Shown in pieces: positions 46,821 through 57,075 of a DNA stretch of 64,000 nucleotides. The notes below the pieces were generated by a model. It had not been told where the DNA came from. It searched no databases and saw only the letters and a list, made by a program, of their open reading frames with translations. The position numbers and the translations under genes were made by a program. Source of the stretch: Neurospora crassa OR74A (Eukaryota > Ascomycota > Sordariomycetes > Sordariales > Sordariaceae); assembly GCF_000182925.2 (NCBI RefSeq), contig NC_026503.1:930001-994000 (forward strand), written 5' to 3'. Within the stretch, counting starts at the first letter, position 1. Each line of letters starts with the position of its first letter.

Positions 46821-48040
46821 TTACTCAGTCAATCCCAAGTCACTCCTTTCTTGATCATCCAGCAGCCCCAGCGCTTGGCGCCGTGTTGGGGCGTTTGGAT
46901 CGTAGTAAGGGACCTCAGCCAAAGACGTCACTCGGGTTCCGTGACGGGGGTGCCTGCCACCATAGTCCCAGCTGGCGTTGTGGATGGTAATTCTGGGACG
47001 TTTTACTCGCGGTAAGTTACCATACCTCACGCTCAACATCAAGAAATTACTGACCTATTGTCCCACAACGCACTCGTCCCCGGTGTCCACTTGAAGCGCA
47101 CTTGTATGTCGACGTTCTTCTCGTAGACATCATACAAGTAGTTCAGAATCACATCGCTCTCGGCCTTATCGAGCCCCACAATCCGCACCGTCATTGATCG
47201 ATTCACCCACAATGCTTTCCATCCAGTGGCCGGATGAACTCGCACAAGCGGATGCGTGCGCTCGATGTACTTGGGTCCTGCATTGGGGTCCTGCCGATCG
47301 AGATATGGGTGTGCAGAGCGGTACACGGCATACTTGCCATCGATGATCTTGCGAAATTCAGGCGAAAGCTTCTCATAAGCGCTGTAACCAGACGCCCATA
47401 GCGTGTCTCCGCCAGTAGGAGGTACCGTATCATTGTGTAGGTGGGTGATACCCGCCGGTTGGCGTTCATGAACGAGATCGCTGTGCCAGTTTGAGGCACC
47501 GCCAGGACGACGGAAGTTGGCCGGTCTCTCCAGGGTGAAGAGGTCTGGCCAAATAACGGTCACGCCTGGGACACCAGGGACTTGGGGAGTCTGAGGATGA
47601 ACTTCGACCTCGCCGAACCACTCGCCCAGCTCCTTTTGTTGCTGGGGAGTAAGGTCCTGGTTACGGAAGAAGACGACGCTCCGCTCGGCAATAAGGAGGG
47701 CTAACTCATCGCGCTGCTGGGGGGTGAGGTCCTTGAGCTGAAGACCCTCGATCTCGGTTCCGATGTGTGTGGTCAAGTCGGCCACCTTGGTTGCTGCTGA
47801 GAAGAGGTTCTTCTTTGATTTGTCAGCTCGAGCACCTGCGTCCTGGTAAAGCCGCTCCTCGTCGCGAATCTTGTAAACGTCCTGAAGGTAAAGAGGCACA
47901 GATGGGCGGTATGGGTACCCCTTGGAGAGGTCGATTCCAGCTTTGAGGAGACGTTGACGTGCTGGCTCCGGAAGAGGGAGGGTCTCCTTCCTGGGCTCAA
48001 TCGTGTCAACGATGGAATCAAGAATTGGTGCGGGCGCCAT
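46821..48040 (-). CDS. TauD/JLP1-type 2-oxoglutarate dioxygenase
   Basis: Two exons on the minus strand (48,040-47,055 and 46,992-46,821; intron 62 nt, GTCAGT..CCCAG) encode 385 residues. The splice creates WDNRITIHNASWDY. Iron ligands are visible: His186 and Asp188 in NWHSDLVHE and His333 in ITIH; Arg345/Arg349 in RHGTRV would bind 2-oxoglutarate. The family cleaves taurine, alkylsulfonates or other substrates by hydroxylation, releasing sulfite in the sulfonate case (yeast Jlp1). The first ATG of the conserved frame, MAPAPILD, is used; the 56 codons upstream are leader-like. It is divergent from an MFS transporter, with 1,155 bp between their starts. Specificity cannot be read from sequence. 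Confidence 0.9.
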
Positions 48041-49195
48041 GTTGTGGATGGACTTGGTAAATGTTATAGCTTGCTTGATATATATTGTGACAAGTGGTAA
48101 GTGTAAGTGCCTTGGCAAGTCAAGTGTCGACTTTGTTTTGAGGTACAGTTTTTTTTCCCCCTTCTCTCGGTGGATAAAGTGCACGTTTATATGTCTCGAG
48201 AAGGCCAAGAGTCCAGAGTCATTCCATTAGCCACCGTATAACTTTTCTTCCAGAGGTCATTCCATTGTGGTTGTTGAACCGGAACGAGTATCGCGCCGCT
48301 AGAGGTATGATGATCAAGCACAGCAACTTGATTACAATTCTGACCTTTGCCCTTATCTATGGTCAAATCTGTCTGTGTAATTGCGGGATTGGAGCTACGG
48401 CCGCGGTTGCTGTGAGGGGTTACCTCCAGAGTGATGTCTTTTTGAAGCCTCAGGTACACCAGTTGGGAAAGCGACATTACAATGTGTTGCAACGAACAAA
48501 GAGTATGAACTGATGTCCAATCAGCGGATTCACTGCATAGATGATAAGAAGCGTTTGGGATGTTTGTTATGCCCAGATGGTTGGTGCCCTCTTTTTATGT
48601 CATCTTGCGCCATCCGCTGGGGTGGATTGTGTGCTTTGCTGCACTTGAACTATTGCACCACCAACAATTACACTTCAACACAGGCTTGGTTGTTAGCTCA
48701 AGACATTCATTTAGCTTCACGGTTAAAGAGTGTTTTACCTCGAATATGTATTTCCGAAGTTCTGAAACCTTAAGAGGAAGCTTGTAGATGCCTTTTCGAT
48801 CCGTCCTTAGAGGTAGCCACTCGACTCATCCTTGTGAGGTTTAGGACAATTCGGGACGGACATTATCCAGTATACCAGGAGTAGGTACCAAGCTAGCTAG
48901 CAAACTTGTATTGGCCTGTATCACTCCCAACATCATTGGGTCGACCATTCAAAATATCCGTGGGTCAAGCATTACAGTAATCAAATTTGAGTCTAGACTT
49001 GACTTCACCCCCACGCAGAGTAAGTGATGGACCGGCCATGGCGACATTGGAGCTCATGGCGTCTTTCTTAGACTCAATGGCGATGGCTGCCACTCATGAT
49101 TGTCAATATGGACACAAAAGAGCCCCAAACGATCAAGTCCCTTGGAGTCGTACTCGTCGGTTTTATGACAACACCAGCATTGTCCTTCAAACATC
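48041..49195. other. Divergent intergenic region
   Basis: This is 1.16 kb between the dioxygenase and transporter start codons and should contain both promoters. Small frames (48,187-48,787) show no domain. I looked for a convincing sulfur-regulator palindrome (ATGNNNNCAT type) and did not find one. Confidence 0.4.
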
Positions 49196-50764
49196 ATGTC
49201 GAAAAGCACAGATTCTGGCGTCGTTACCGAGGGCGATCTTCGGGGCCCATCTAGTTCCCTCAAAAGCTCCCGTCACGAGTACACCTCAGACTCACAAACA
49301 ACAGAACTGGTGCAAGAACAACCCAAGAGAAGTTGGCGTTCTTACGTCTGGGATACATTGGACAAGTCTCCTCAAGAAAGGCGCTTCCTCTTCAAGCTTG
49401 ACGCGGTGATTCTGACTCTGGCCTCCCTCGGATACTTCATCAAGTATCTTGACCAAGTCAACATCACAAATGCCTTCGTGTCCGGAATGAAGGAAGATTT
49501 GAAGCTGTTTGGCAATGAGTTGAACTATATGCAGACTTGCTGGACGGTTGGATATGTCATTGGCGAGATTCCAAGGTGAGTATCGATTCCCCCGATGACG
49601 TTTTCTCCGCTTACTCCCCAGCAATGCTAATCATCTCATAGCAACATCTTGTTGACTCGTATCCGGCCGTCTATCTGGATCCCGGCTTGCGAAGTTGTAT
49701 GGGCTATTCTGACCATTTTGCTCGCCAAATGCAAGACCACAACTCAAGTCTACGTCTTGCGTTTCTTCATCGGTCTCGCCGAAAGTGTATTCTACCCGGG
49801 CATGCAATACATTATCGGCTCATGGTACCGCAAAGATGAACTGGCCAAGCGATCTTGCGTCTTCCATGCCAGTGGCGCCATAGGCACCATGTTCTCCGGG
49901 TATCTTATGGCGGCAGTCCACAAGAAACTAGCCGGCGTCGGAGGATTCAAAGGCTGGCAGTGGCTGTTCATCATTGACACGGTCATCTCCCTGCCCATCG
50001 CCATCTCAGGCTTCTTCCTCATGCCAGACCTGCCCGAGATCACCAAAGCGTGGTACTTCTCTGCGGACGAGATTACCTTGGCCAAGGAGCGTATGCGTCT
50101 CGAAGGTCGTGCTCCTAGAGCGCCATACACCAAGGCCAAATTCAAAAAGATCTTCTCCAGCTGGCACATCTACCTCCTCACTGCACTTTACATCTTCTTC
50201 AACAATGGTAACGGAGCCTCCGGCCAGCCAGCTTTCCAGCTGTGGCTCAAGTCGAAGGGACACCCTATCACCGAAGTGAACACTAATCCGACAATCACGG
50301 CCGCCATCACTGTGATCACGACGCTCATCTACGCCTGGACGTCTGATACTGTGTTCCGCGGTGCTAGATGGCCGCCCATTGTCTTTTCGGGTCTGGTGAA
50401 CATTGTGATCTACTCCAGTCTAGCAGCCTGGAACATCCCCGACGGTTGGAAATGGGCCTGCTTTTTTCTGGCGGGCTTCGGCGGAGGTATCAGTGGACTG
50501 ACGTTTGCTTGGGCGCATGAAATCTGCGGCGACGACAACGAGGAAAGAGCGCTGGTGACGGGCACCATGAACGAGATGGCCTATGTCATTCAGGCGTGGC
50601 TGCCCTTGCTGATTTGGCAACAAGTGGAGGCGCCGGTGTACCACAAGGGGTATATGACCTCTATTTTTATTGCCGTGGCAATGATACTCACTGCGGTCTT
50701 GGTCAGGTTTTTACATCACAAGGAACGAGCAAGAAAGCTGCTTGCCGAAGAGCCAAATGCTTGA
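49196..50764 (+). CDS. MFS transporter, anion:cation symporter (Dal5-like) family
   Basis: Exons 49,196-49,575 and 49,642-50,764 (intron 66 nt, GTGAGT..CATAG, with GCTAAT branch candidate) give 500 residues. The junction restores GEIPSNILLTRIRPS. A hydrophilic N-terminus of about 65 residues is followed by 12 predicted membrane segments with a long central loop (LPDLPEITKAWYFSADEI). The motifs GYVIGEIPSNILL, RFFIGLAESVFYPG and GSWYRKDELAKR are characteristic of the Dal5/Tna1/Liz1/Soa1 branch, which moves organic and inorganic anions, vitamins and sulfonates across the plasma membrane. Pairing with the TauD gene makes a sulfonate or similar acid the best guess, but this is inference. Confidence 0.9.
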
Positions 50765-51725
50765 AGTGGCCGATAGCGGCTGATAGTAAGAGACTGTGTA
50801 CAGGTATATACGGGCAGGTAGAAACGAATATGTTGCTATCCCGATGGCACCCCGAGTTTCCCGTAACGCATGAACAAAACTAAAGAACTTGAACCGATGA
50901 TAGTTAGGCGTTGATAACGGGATGTTGCCGCGCAAGCTTCAAAAACTGAGTGTGCTAGACGAACTGAAGACGTCTAGAGGTAGTTGCTCCAGAATATCTC
51001 CCTTGCGTAGTCAGGTAGAGGTACGTTCCGATGCTGGTTTGTTTGTCAGCCTGGTGCACTAGGTACTTCTGGTAGTGTGCACTGGGCGAAATGTATCCCG
51101 AATAGTCCCAAAGCTTACAAGGAAAAGCTAAAATGGCTGAGTACGGATCATAAAGCCATTGACAAAATTTGATGTGACCTACTGAACACCATTTCCAAGG
51201 GTACCTAGATCACACATTTGTTGGATATTCAAACGCATGAGAAAGTTGACCTGAGGTTTTGAGGTAACAAACACACCAGTACTGGACTGTACGCGAGAAT
51301 CCTGGTCGTCTCGGTGTTGAACTTTTGTCAACGAGTGAGGCGGATTGTAATGTTGACTGACGTGCAGCTGAAATGGTATCTCGTCATCCAAGGGGATATG
51401 GTGTAAGGTTGTCGTCGTGCGGGGGTCACTAGTCAGATGTACCAATGTCGGCTTTTATTTGTGATAACCATCTGTCGCCTATTGATACGCAATCAGATCA
51501 AAGATGGCGTGCTCTGTCAATCCTTACTGAATGAGACGACTTGACGGCACGGAGGAACACATTCGGCCGCGGGATACCTCGATGGTGTTAAGGAGATATA
51601 ATGACAATAAACACTTCGGGGGTTGTCGCGTAGATAATGTCCTTAGGTATCCAATAAAGCAGTCTACGACTTGACATCATTCTCCCTGTTGGCCATCACA
51701 TCGTCTTGCCTTTAACATCAATATC
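50765..51725. other. Intergenic
   Basis: This is 961 bases with no recognisable gene; it is the 3' side of the transporter and the probable promoter of the monooxygenase. A frame on the minus strand at 51,179-51,445 is without motif. Confidence 0.4.
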
Positions 51726-53387
51726 ATGTCCGCCGCAACAGCGGGATTCCCTCATGCCTGTGTTCCCCATCTGTCCCTACAGACCGACCGACCGACCCAT
51801 CTTGGACGTCAAATACCCCAAGCTATGCCTCTCATCGTGGATACCGACTTCCAATCCGGTTCACCAAATGCAGAATCTCGATTTGGGAAGCACAAGTCGG
51901 TGGCGGTGATAGGCTCAGGCATCAGCGGAGTCTGTGCTGCTGCTCATCTTCTCAAATATGGACTCTCCGTGACCGTCTTTGAACGGTCCAACGGCGCCGG
52001 CGGTGTATGGAAGTTCGACGAACGCCCACCGGAAGACCCCCCGTATATTTACCGTCCACCGTCCATCGGAGATCAGCAGCACATCCCCCCAGGTGCCGTT
52101 TTTGACGGTGGGGACGCGAAGTTGTCGAATCTTGAAGTACGATTCGCGCCACCGAGCCCATGTTATGTCGGTCTAAAGACCAATGTCCCAACACCACTGA
52201 TGGGAACTACGTTAGGGAATTGGCCCGAGGGGAGTCCGGCATCGGTCAGCCATTCCGCTGCTCTCCAATACATCCGGTCTCTAGCCAAAAGATCCGGATT
52301 GGATGCAGTGACGGAGTTCCACACTCGAGTTGAGGATGTCAGAAAGACAAGCGACGGTTCGAAATGGAGGATCACTACCCTCGCGCTGGAAATTGAAGAC
52401 GGGACCCTTAGCGCTCGGTTCACAGAGAAAGTCAGGGATTTTAATCTGGTTGTCGTCGCTTCGGGGCATTACAATATGCCGCGTATTCCGCAAATCGAAG
52501 GCTTGAAAACGTGGAAGGACTCTTTTCCCGATAGGGTTATTCACTCGAAGAGGTACCGGAATCCTGAGAAGTACCGGAACCAGAACGTGCTCGTGATTGG
52601 AGCCGGCGTGTCCGCTACAGACGTCTGTAAAGAACTCGGCGAGGTGTCTCATAAAACGTACCAGAGCACTCGCAACGGACGCTTTGACCTTCCGGCGAGT
52701 GTACTGCCTCCAAACGCCGTCCGAGTAGCGTCAGTGGAGAAGTTTGTCCCTCTAGAGGCAAAGATTGAAGGGGAAGAGCCGACACTCGGGAATAATCAGC
52801 CGATACCCGGGTCTGTTGTTCTCACGGACGGAACAATCCTACAAGATATTCATCAAATAGTATTAGCCACTGGATACATTGTGTCCTACCCCTTTCTCCC
52901 GCAGTTGCACTCCGACACGGCTGTTGATGCCGATCCTGACAACGAGCTGGTTGTGACATCGGACGGCATTATGACGCATAACCTCCATCAGGATATCTTT
53001 TACATCAACGACCCGACGCTGGCGTTCATTGGTGTTCCCTACCACGTCGCGACCTTTTCACTTTTCGACTTCCAGGCCCAGGCGTTGGCGAGGGTGTTCG
53101 CTGGTAGGGCAAAACTGCCGACGCAAGAAGACATGCGAAGAGAATATGAGAAGCGTGTGGAGGAAAAGGGGCGGGGACGTTTCTTCCATTCCTTGGTAAC
53201 ACCTGGGCATGAGATCGCGTATGTCAGAGATCTCGCGGAATGGGTAAACGGCTACGTAAAGGAAACGGGCGGCGAGCCCATGCCGGTTCATTCGGAGGAA
53301 TTTTTGAACGAATATCAAGTGTTGAAAAGCAGGTTAAGGGGCCTGTACCCGGAAGTTGCCAAGAATGATGGGGAATTGCAGGAATAA
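51726..53387 (+). CDS. FAD/NADPH-dependent FMO-like monooxygenase
   Basis: An intronless frame of 553 residues. The FAD-binding GSGISG is at residues 63-68, followed by FERSNGAGGVW. The NADPH-binding GAGVSA begins at about residue 292, and ATGY marks the C-terminal flavin-fold. Between them SFPDRVIHSKRY fits the FMO/BVMO fingerprint FxGxxxHxxxY/F loosely. The family inserts one oxygen into N, S or carbonyl groups. The first 57 residues before the Rossmann strand are unusual in length; an internal Met at residue 34 (MPLIVD) is a possible alternative start. There is no signal peptide. The substrate is unknown; FMO-like enzymes are common in fungal secondary metabolism, and the broken O-methyltransferase lies nearby. 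Confidence 0.88.
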   Translation: MSAATAGFPHACVPHLSLQTDRPTHLGRQIPQAMPLIVDTDFQSGSPNAESRFGKHKSVAVIGSGISGVCAAAHLLKYGLSVTVFERSNGAGGVWKFDERPPEDPPYIYRPPSIGDQQHIPPGAVFDGGDAKLSNLEVRFAPPSPCYVGLKTNVPTPLMGTTLGNWPEGSPASVSHSAALQYIRSLAKRSGLDAVTEFHTRVEDVRKTSDGSKWRITTLALEIEDGTLSARFTEKVRDFNLVVVASGHYNMPRIPQIEGLKTWKDSFPDRVIHSKRYRNPEKYRNQNVLVIGAGVSATDVCKELGEVSHKTYQSTRNGRFDLPASVLPPNAVRVASVEKFVPLEAKIEGEEPTLGNNQPIPGSVVLTDGTILQDIHQIVLATGYIVSYPFLPQLHSDTAVDADPDNELVVTSDGIMTHNLHQDIFYINDPTLAFIGVPYHVATFSLFDFQAQALARVFAGRAKLPTQEDMRREYEKRVEEKGRGRFFHSLVTPGHEIAYVRDLAEWVNGYVKETGGEPMPVHSEEFLNEYQVLKSRLRGLYPEVAKNDGELQE

Positions 53388-54187
53388 CGGCTTGAAAGTA
53401 ATGTTCGCTGTTGGGGTCCATCGCTGGTTTATTTCACTGTCAACTAGACGATGGGAATATCTTTGTTTTTGTCTCTTGTGCAGCCACTGATTCAGTGTAC
53501 ACCATGTCCTGGTTGGTTCGATGTATCCGTGATGAAAGATGCTCGATATGGGGGAATGACGCCATGTCGGCCGCTTGTTGGGAGGTGCTTTTCAGTGAGT
53601 CGATGAGAATGATGACGATTATGTATGCGGCTTCGAGAATGTGGTTGGAAAAGAATGAAAAGAAACCCAAAATTGTGAAAGAAACAAAAAAGATGAAAGA
53701 AATAAAAAGAAATTCAACGACCTTCTCGGATTCCCCCATGTGGACCGTGCACATAACAGTGGAGGAAGGTGCAAACTCCTGAAATCGTAAGTTACCGTTG
53801 GAAAGTGGGAATTCAAACGAAGTCAACAAAATCAAACAAAGCAAACAAAGCCCAGCCAGCTGCCACACGTTAATGGGTCCTCTGAAACGTGGGACAGTTC
53901 AGTCCTCATCTTTTGTTCCTGTCATTGTTGAAAACTCGTTCATTCGCACACCAGGAAACCCACTTTCGCGGAAAAACATCAGGCAACTTAGCAAAAAGGT
54001 CATCGAGTCGCGGAACACTCGAAGGGCGGAAAGCAGCCTGCAAGTACCACTGTTATCTCTTTTACCTGCTTCCCCTGTTTACTTCTTCCCCAGTCTCGAT
54101 TTGAAATTTCACTTCCCAATCTCCCTCAGTCCCAAGTCACCTTGACCGCAAACCAATATAGTCACCAGAGCACCGACGCGTCTCACC
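53388..54187. other. Intergenic
   Basis: This is 800 bases. Opposing frames at 53,411-53,868 overlap and show only low-complexity sequence (Lys-rich one way, Phe-rich the other). The last 300 bases are pyrimidine-rich and probably form the promoter and leader of the DUF2293 gene. Confidence 0.4.
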
Positions 54188-55213
54188 ATGGCAGGCGACA
54201 AAGACGAGCCAGAAGTGCGAGTTCACGATCCCATGCCATCGGGATACGTCTTCGTTCCCAAGGGAGACGTATACATCACTAAAAATTGTCGCCAGGAGAC
54301 ATATTCGGCCGGCCAGACCGTTTACGTGGTGGTTAACAAACGTCGGAAACCGATCGGCCTTCGCTGTCCTGCCTCCATTTTCAGAGCCGTCCAAGACTTG
54401 AACCAGGCTACAGCTGCGAAACGTGCAGAGGCTGTACAGAAGCGAGATGCAGCTATTGAAGGCGACTTTGAAGAGGCACTAAAGAGACTGTTCCCCAACG
54501 CACCCAAAGAGTCCATCGCCAAGATTGTGAGCCATGCGCTCAAGAAGCGTAGCAGGAGAGTGGGAAGAAGCGGGACGGTACAGCTAGATGACAAGGTGAA
54601 GCTGGCGGTGCGAGCACATATCCGGCACCAGCATACGGAGTATGAACAGCTACTGAGACAGGGCACGAATCGCGAGAAAGCCAGATTGCAGGTCTTCAGC
54701 AAGCTTAATGAGGTTGCGAGGCTGTGGGGTGGACGGCCGGCGAAGAGTACTGGGCTCAAGCGAAAGGCCGGAAACGATGGAAGCGACACAAGAACAGCTC
54801 AGGAAAGGAGCGAATTGCACAAGAGACAACAGAAGGAGGAAACACTCGAAACTGCAGCTACCAATGCAAAGACCGTGCGACACAAAAAGACAAAACAAAG
54901 CAGAAAGTTGACCGTCGTTGAAAGAAGATCGCTAGCTGAGGCAAGCAGGAAATCAAAGATATCTGGCTTGCGTGTTCAGACTCGTCGTATGGCCAGGGCA
55001 GGAATCGAACCTTTGGGAGGTACCGAGGAAGAACCGATTGTGATTGACGATAGCGACGGACAAGAAGCTGTCTTTACTAGAGGCGAGGACTCTGACTTTG
55101 ACGACGGCGATGAATCGGACTGGAGCAACTGGAGCGACATCAGCTTTGGCAACGCCACTAGGAAAAGGTCGCAGCAGAACGACCATCACTGGTCAAAGCC
55201 ATGCCGGACCTGA
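54188..55213 (+). CDS. DUF2293-family protein
   Basis: An intronless frame of 341 residues starting in a strong context (CACCATGGC). Residues about 80-180 match my recollection of the fungal DUF2293 domain: LFPNAPKESIAKIVSHALKK, then RVGRSG, then VKLAVRAHIRHQHTEYEQLL and ARLQVFSKLNEVARLWGG. The second half is highly charged (Lys/Arg then Asp/Glu), likely disordered, with a basic RHKKTKQSRK patch that could direct nuclear import. The acidic tail is EDSDFDDGDESDWSNWSD. The function of the family is not known to me. It is the first of three + genes with DUF2293, melanin and mitochondrial roles that show no functional link. Confidence 0.8.
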   Translation: MAGDKDEPEVRVHDPMPSGYVFVPKGDVYITKNCRQETYSAGQTVYVVVNKRRKPIGLRCPASIFRAVQDLNQATAAKRAEAVQKRDAAIEGDFEEALKRLFPNAPKESIAKIVSHALKKRSRRVGRSGTVQLDDKVKLAVRAHIRHQHTEYEQLLRQGTNREKARLQVFSKLNEVARLWGGRPAKSTGLKRKAGNDGSDTRTAQERSELHKRQQKEETLETAATNAKTVRHKKTKQSRKLTVVERRSLAEASRKSKISGLRVQTRRMARAGIEPLGGTEEEPIVIDDSDGQEAVFTRGEDSDFDDGDESDWSNWSDISFGNATRKRSQQNDHHWSKPCRT

Positions 55214-55972
55214 TTGATGGTTTATGCTGAGTCGCTGCACAATGGCTGACCAACGTAACAACATGCCGGTAGCTGCCACGAGACCAACTTTACCATGCAT
55301 ATTCCATGATCTCTGTAACATTTAAACCTGCGACCTGTGCCTGGGCTACGCTTGATGGCACGAAGTCGTGCAGCGTCAGTATGCAGTCAACAGAAGCGTC
55401 TGCGCCCTCTTTACTGTTTGGACCAAGGCCTGGTATACTTGTACGCAGACCGAAATTCTGGCGCCGACGGTCCTGCTGTTGAAACCACACATTACATCTA
55501 GCGTGTCTCACCCATAATGGGGTAGCACGGTCTTGTTTGAGTAATATTCTTTGTTGGAAGAAAACATTATGCTTTTGGCTGAGGAGACCCAGCCATCCTG
55601 GACCGCGGGAAAGCATGGGACGTCTAAAGAGCCGAGAGGCTGCATGTGCATCGGAAGCCCCCATACCAACACCCCTTGCGTTTCCCAAAGCGAACCAGAT
55701 ACAGGTACCGGGACGGTGGGCTGCGGGACACAGCCGCACATTCCCACCATGCACGTCTCGGACTCCGGAATGGGGGCATTACATGCGGTCCTCCGAAGCC
55801 TTGGAAGACTGTGTAGCCTTGGAGTGAGACGAGCTTGGACGAGGTGCTGCGAACTGCAAGGGAGACAGACCACAACGAGTGATAAGGCCTTCATGCCCAT
55901 CTCTGGGGACTTGTTCTGACCCCTTTTCGTTTCTGGCTCCTCTCCAAAGCCTGATCAACTTCACTGTCAACC
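55214..55972. other. Intergenic, upstream of scytalone dehydratase
   Basis: This is 759 bases with several overlapping open frames on both strands (55,290-55,919), which appear to be chance: none has a domain and they exclude each other. It probably contains the melanin-gene promoter. No regulator site could be assigned. Confidence 0.4.
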
Positions 55973-56605
55973 ATGGCCAACGCAGCAAACCCCGAGAAAC
56001 GGATCACCTTTGAGGGTTCGTACATTCTTGTCCCCCAAGCTCCATAATGTTTGCTGAAAAGAGGAGCAGAGTACCTCGGCTGTACCGAGGCATGCTTCGA
56101 GTGGGCGGACAGCTATGACACCAAGGACTTTGACCGGCTGAGGAAGTGCATCGCTCCGACCCTGAGGGTAAGATGAGACATCCCCTCCAACTAACTTTAG
56201 CTGATGTTCGCCCGGGCTTAGATCGACTACCGTTCGTTCCTTAACAAGCTCTGGGAGGCCATGCCGGCTGAGGAGTTCATCAAGATGGTGTCAGATAAGA
56301 AGGTGATTGGCAACCCCCTTTTGCGGACGCAGCACTTTATGAGCGGCATCAGCAAGTGGGAGAAGGTGTCGGACACCGAGATTATCGGCTACCACCAACT
56401 CCGCGTGCCTCATCAGGTCTATACCGACTCGAGCTGCACCAAGGTTGCTGTCACGGGCCACGCCCACAGTCACAACACCCATTACTACAAGAAGATCAAT
56501 GGCGTCTGGAAGTTTGCCGGTCTCAATCCGGATATTCGTTGGACCGAGGGTGACTTTGACAAGGTCTTTGCTGACGGGCGTGAGGAACTGGGCGAAGTCA
56601 ACTGA
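55973..56605 (+). CDS. SCD1: Scytalone dehydratase (DHN-melanin synthesis)
   Basis: Three exons (55,973-56,015; 56,070-56,167; 56,222-56,605) with two 54-nt introns encode 174 residues, close to the usual 172 or so. The enzyme dehydrates scytalone and vermelone in the 1,8-dihydroxynaphthalene melanin pathway. The NTF2-like fold is complete and conserved: [64 protein letters not shown] and [13 protein letters not shown]. This includes the active-site tyrosines (DSYD, DYRS), histidines (TQHF, HAHS) and Ser/Asn of the barrel. No polyketide synthase, reductase or melanin regulator is in the window, so the gene is not in a melanin cluster here. Confidence 0.96.
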
Positions 56606-57075
56606 AGCGATAGCACGGGCGCTGTTGTGTTAGCAGAATTGGTAGCAAATTCGAATCAAGTATAACCTAGAAGCCTAATGATTTGATACGTGAACGAGGA
56701 GAGTCGGTGTTGAACATTGTGTGTGGGAATATCAGAGGAGGTAAAATGTAAAGTTCCCTTGTTCACTCATCGCTGTTGTCGATCACTGTGAGTGGATGTT
56801 TTCTTACACTAGTAAGCGGGTCTGTGGAGCCCAGCCCAAGGCGCCATCAGCCCCAAACACTTAGGTGCATCGGTACGTACCTCGATGACAAGTGGAAATG
56901 CGATCGATGGTGGAAATGTTTGATTTTCCAACTATAATCAACTGAACAACATCAACAACAACGACCGCTCTTCTTTCTCCTCCTCCCTACCTTAGATACC
57001 GTCTCAATGAAACTCCAGAGGTGACCAGGTGCGATAGACTCGCGACTACGTTAACCACACGGGGAGCACTCCATT
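56606..57075. other. Intergenic, upstream of MDM10
   Basis: This is 470 bases. The last 130 are rich in CAACAA and CTTCTTTCTCCTCC tracts, typical of a fungal promoter and 5' leader. Nothing else was recognised. Confidence 0.4.

Noticed and set aside
35848-53387. A complete secondary-metabolite gene cluster
   Set aside because: LaeA-like, O-methyltransferase (broken), FMO and MFS genes are present, but there is no polyketide synthase, NRPS, terpene synthase or cluster regulator, and unrelated genes lie between them.
55001-55011. GGAATCGAACC, a reverse-strand B-box match
   Set aside because: It is inside the DUF2293 coding frame, and no A box or cloverleaf can be formed around it.
55290-55919. 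Overlapping open frames on both strands (up to 154 codons)
   Set aside because: Mutually exclusive, no motif, located in the probable scytalone dehydratase promoter.
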